Source: Candidatus Kaiserbacteria bacterium
GTDB taxonomy: Bacteria; Patescibacteriota; Minisyncoccia; Phycocordibacterales; UBA918
NCBI GenBank assembly: GCA_007117575.1
Contig: SKGH01000054.1
Span: 1 to 14,938, forward strand
Direction of reading: 5' to 3'
Length of the DNA: 14,938 nucleotides
Every line of letters begins with the position of its first letter. The stretch's first letter is position 1. This document shows positions 14,342 to 14,938 of this stretch, one piece after another. The position numbers and the translations under genes are program-made. The notes under the pieces were generated by a model. It made no database searches, was not told where the DNA came from, and was given only the letters and a program-made list of their open reading frames with translations.

Positions 14342-14836
14342 CTACTTAGCCGATAAACCATTATTTATACAAATTTCTTTATACTCATAAGCAGACTGCC
14401 TTACCTTGCGCTCCTTGGTATCATAATCAATTTCTATCAAACCAAACCGTTTATCAAAACCATACGCCCACTCATAATTATCTAAAAGCGACCAATACAG
14501 ATGAGCCTTCACATCAACCCCCTCATTTATAGCTAGCCAAGTGGCTTTTACTTGTTCCCTGATGTATTCTCTCCTCCCCTCATCTGAAGCATCTGCCAAA
14601 CCACCCTCCGCCACATATAAAGGTAAACCATACTTTTTTAAAGACATCAAAGCTTGATAAATATACTGAGGAGCAAAGTTCCAGCCCATGTCAGTTTTTC
14701 TCCATTCTGTTCTATCACCAAAACGTGTATAAAAATAATAATTTAGCCCAATGGAGTCGCAACTCTTATAAACTCGGCGCATAAAATAATCAGTCCAAAT
14801 ATAGGGGCTAAAGGAAGTTTTTAGGTGATAAAAGTG
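14342..14836 (-). pseudogene. Truncated GH1 beta-glycosidase (C-terminal part only)
   Basis: The frame gives the end of a family 1 glycoside hydrolase. It contains SIGLNYYFY, TDMGWNFAPQYIYQAL, the nucleophile region LPLYVAEGGLAD, and the C-terminal signature HLYWSLLDNYEWAYGFDKRFGLIEIDY. The GH1 match continues upstream of the first ATG (14782) through PYIWTDYF. The frame then meets a TAA at 14837-14839, and no GH1 sequence is seen in any frame up to the window end. Full GH1 enzymes have about 420-470 residues; only about 165 codons remain, and the acid/base NEP motif is missing. The nucleophile motif is AEGG instead of the usual TENG. The remnant could be translated from 14782 but should not be active alone. 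It leads into the EamA gene, so its promoter may still matter. Confidence 0.82.
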
Positions 14837-14847
14837 TTAAAGTACGG

Positions 14848-14870
14848 CTCTATTAATAGCTAGAATAGAG
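14848..14870. repeat. Inverted repeat at the GH1 break
   Basis: CTCTATT (14848-14854) and AATAGAG (14864-14870) are a perfect 7-bp inverted repeat around 9 nt. It lies between the end of the GH1 frame (14837) and a zinc-ribbon-like frame on the plus strand. It could lie inside the end of an insertion sequence that starts near 14846 (GGCTCT), or be a hairpin of the neighbouring gene. Confidence 0.3.
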
Positions 14871-14890
14871 AATTCCTATAATGACATTAA

Positions 14891-14938
14891 AAAAACGCTC
14901 GTACTTGTCTGCGTTGTGGTGAAAAAGGTGTCCAAAAA
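14891..14938 (+). CDS. Possible zinc-ribbon N-terminus, partial (runs off the window)
   Basis: The plus-strand frame is open from 14891 to the window end and reads NARTCLRCGEKGVQK, a CxxC knuckle followed by a basic stretch. Zinc ribbons of this kind open several transposase families and some regulators. There is no start codon in frame. An ATG at 14881 lies in another frame and reaches this one only if the A7 run (14889-14895) loses one base or slips. A TATAAT (14877-14882) overlaps that ATG. Too short to identify. Confidence 0.25.

Noticed and set aside
1..14938. Recoded TGA (glycine) genetic code, tRNA genes or CRISPR arrays
   Set aside because: TGA works as stop in several intact genes. 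No cloverleaf with a GGTTCGA-type T-loop was found, and there are no regularly spaced repeats with spacers.

Overview
The window reads as a piece of a small, AT-rich bacterial genome. It most likely comes from the Candidate Phyla Radiation (Patescibacteria), probably a Parcubacteria-type lineage. This is inferred from the protein set: SecG, an orphan family-5 solute-binding protein and an RNase J with an Asn/Arg-rich N-terminal tail in a row, a secreted beta-solenoid/membrane fusion, an anchored HtrA protease and many small membrane proteins, with no biosynthetic genes. It is not based on a marker gene. TGA is used as stop (for example in the MFS gene and in two of the small genes), so the recoded SR1/Gracilibacteria code does not apply. 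No tRNA, rRNA or CRISPR array was found by eye.

Layout. Positions 1-207 hold one copy of a dispersed repeat, a GC-rich hairpin and the secG promoter. On the plus strand follow secG (208-450), a membrane-anchored peptide/solute-binding protein (759-2528) and RNase J (2667-4664), with a terminator after secG and a strong one after RNase J. The gap 4665-5005 carries a candidate 158-bp MITE-like element directly in front of an MFS transporter (5006-6211). Converging on it from the minus strand are a HAD phosphatase (6255-6959) and a secreted polymer-forming (bactofilin-like) protein with a C-terminal membrane domain (7014-8129). A divergent spacer (8130-8450) leads to an SLC13-type permease with two TrkA-C domains (8451-10235).

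The right third is all minus strand. In transcription order it holds a truncated GH1 beta-glycosidase (14836-14342), an EamA-type permease (14332-13400), a membrane-anchored TIM-barrel glycosidase (13320-12226), an HtrA/DegS-like protease (12157-10952) and a cassette of three tiny membrane proteins (10843-10541, 10544-10365, 10368-10276) joined by two ATGA overlaps. Two of the three small genes are shorter than usual ORF cut-offs.

How the genes relate. SecG, HtrA, the beta-solenoid protein, the solute-binding protein and the anchored glycosidase all act at or outside the cytoplasmic membrane, so much of the window concerns the cell envelope. The GH1 remnant, EamA permease and anchored glycosidase look like a small sugar-handling group that is decaying at its upstream end, where a zinc-ribbon reading frame of possible transposon origin begins on the opposite strand.

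The most notable cross-window pattern is promoter placement. In at least six genes a recognisable -10 box sits so close to the ATG that transcription should start 0-5 nt before it, and no Shine-Dalgarno sequence is seen. This suggests widespread leaderless mRNAs.
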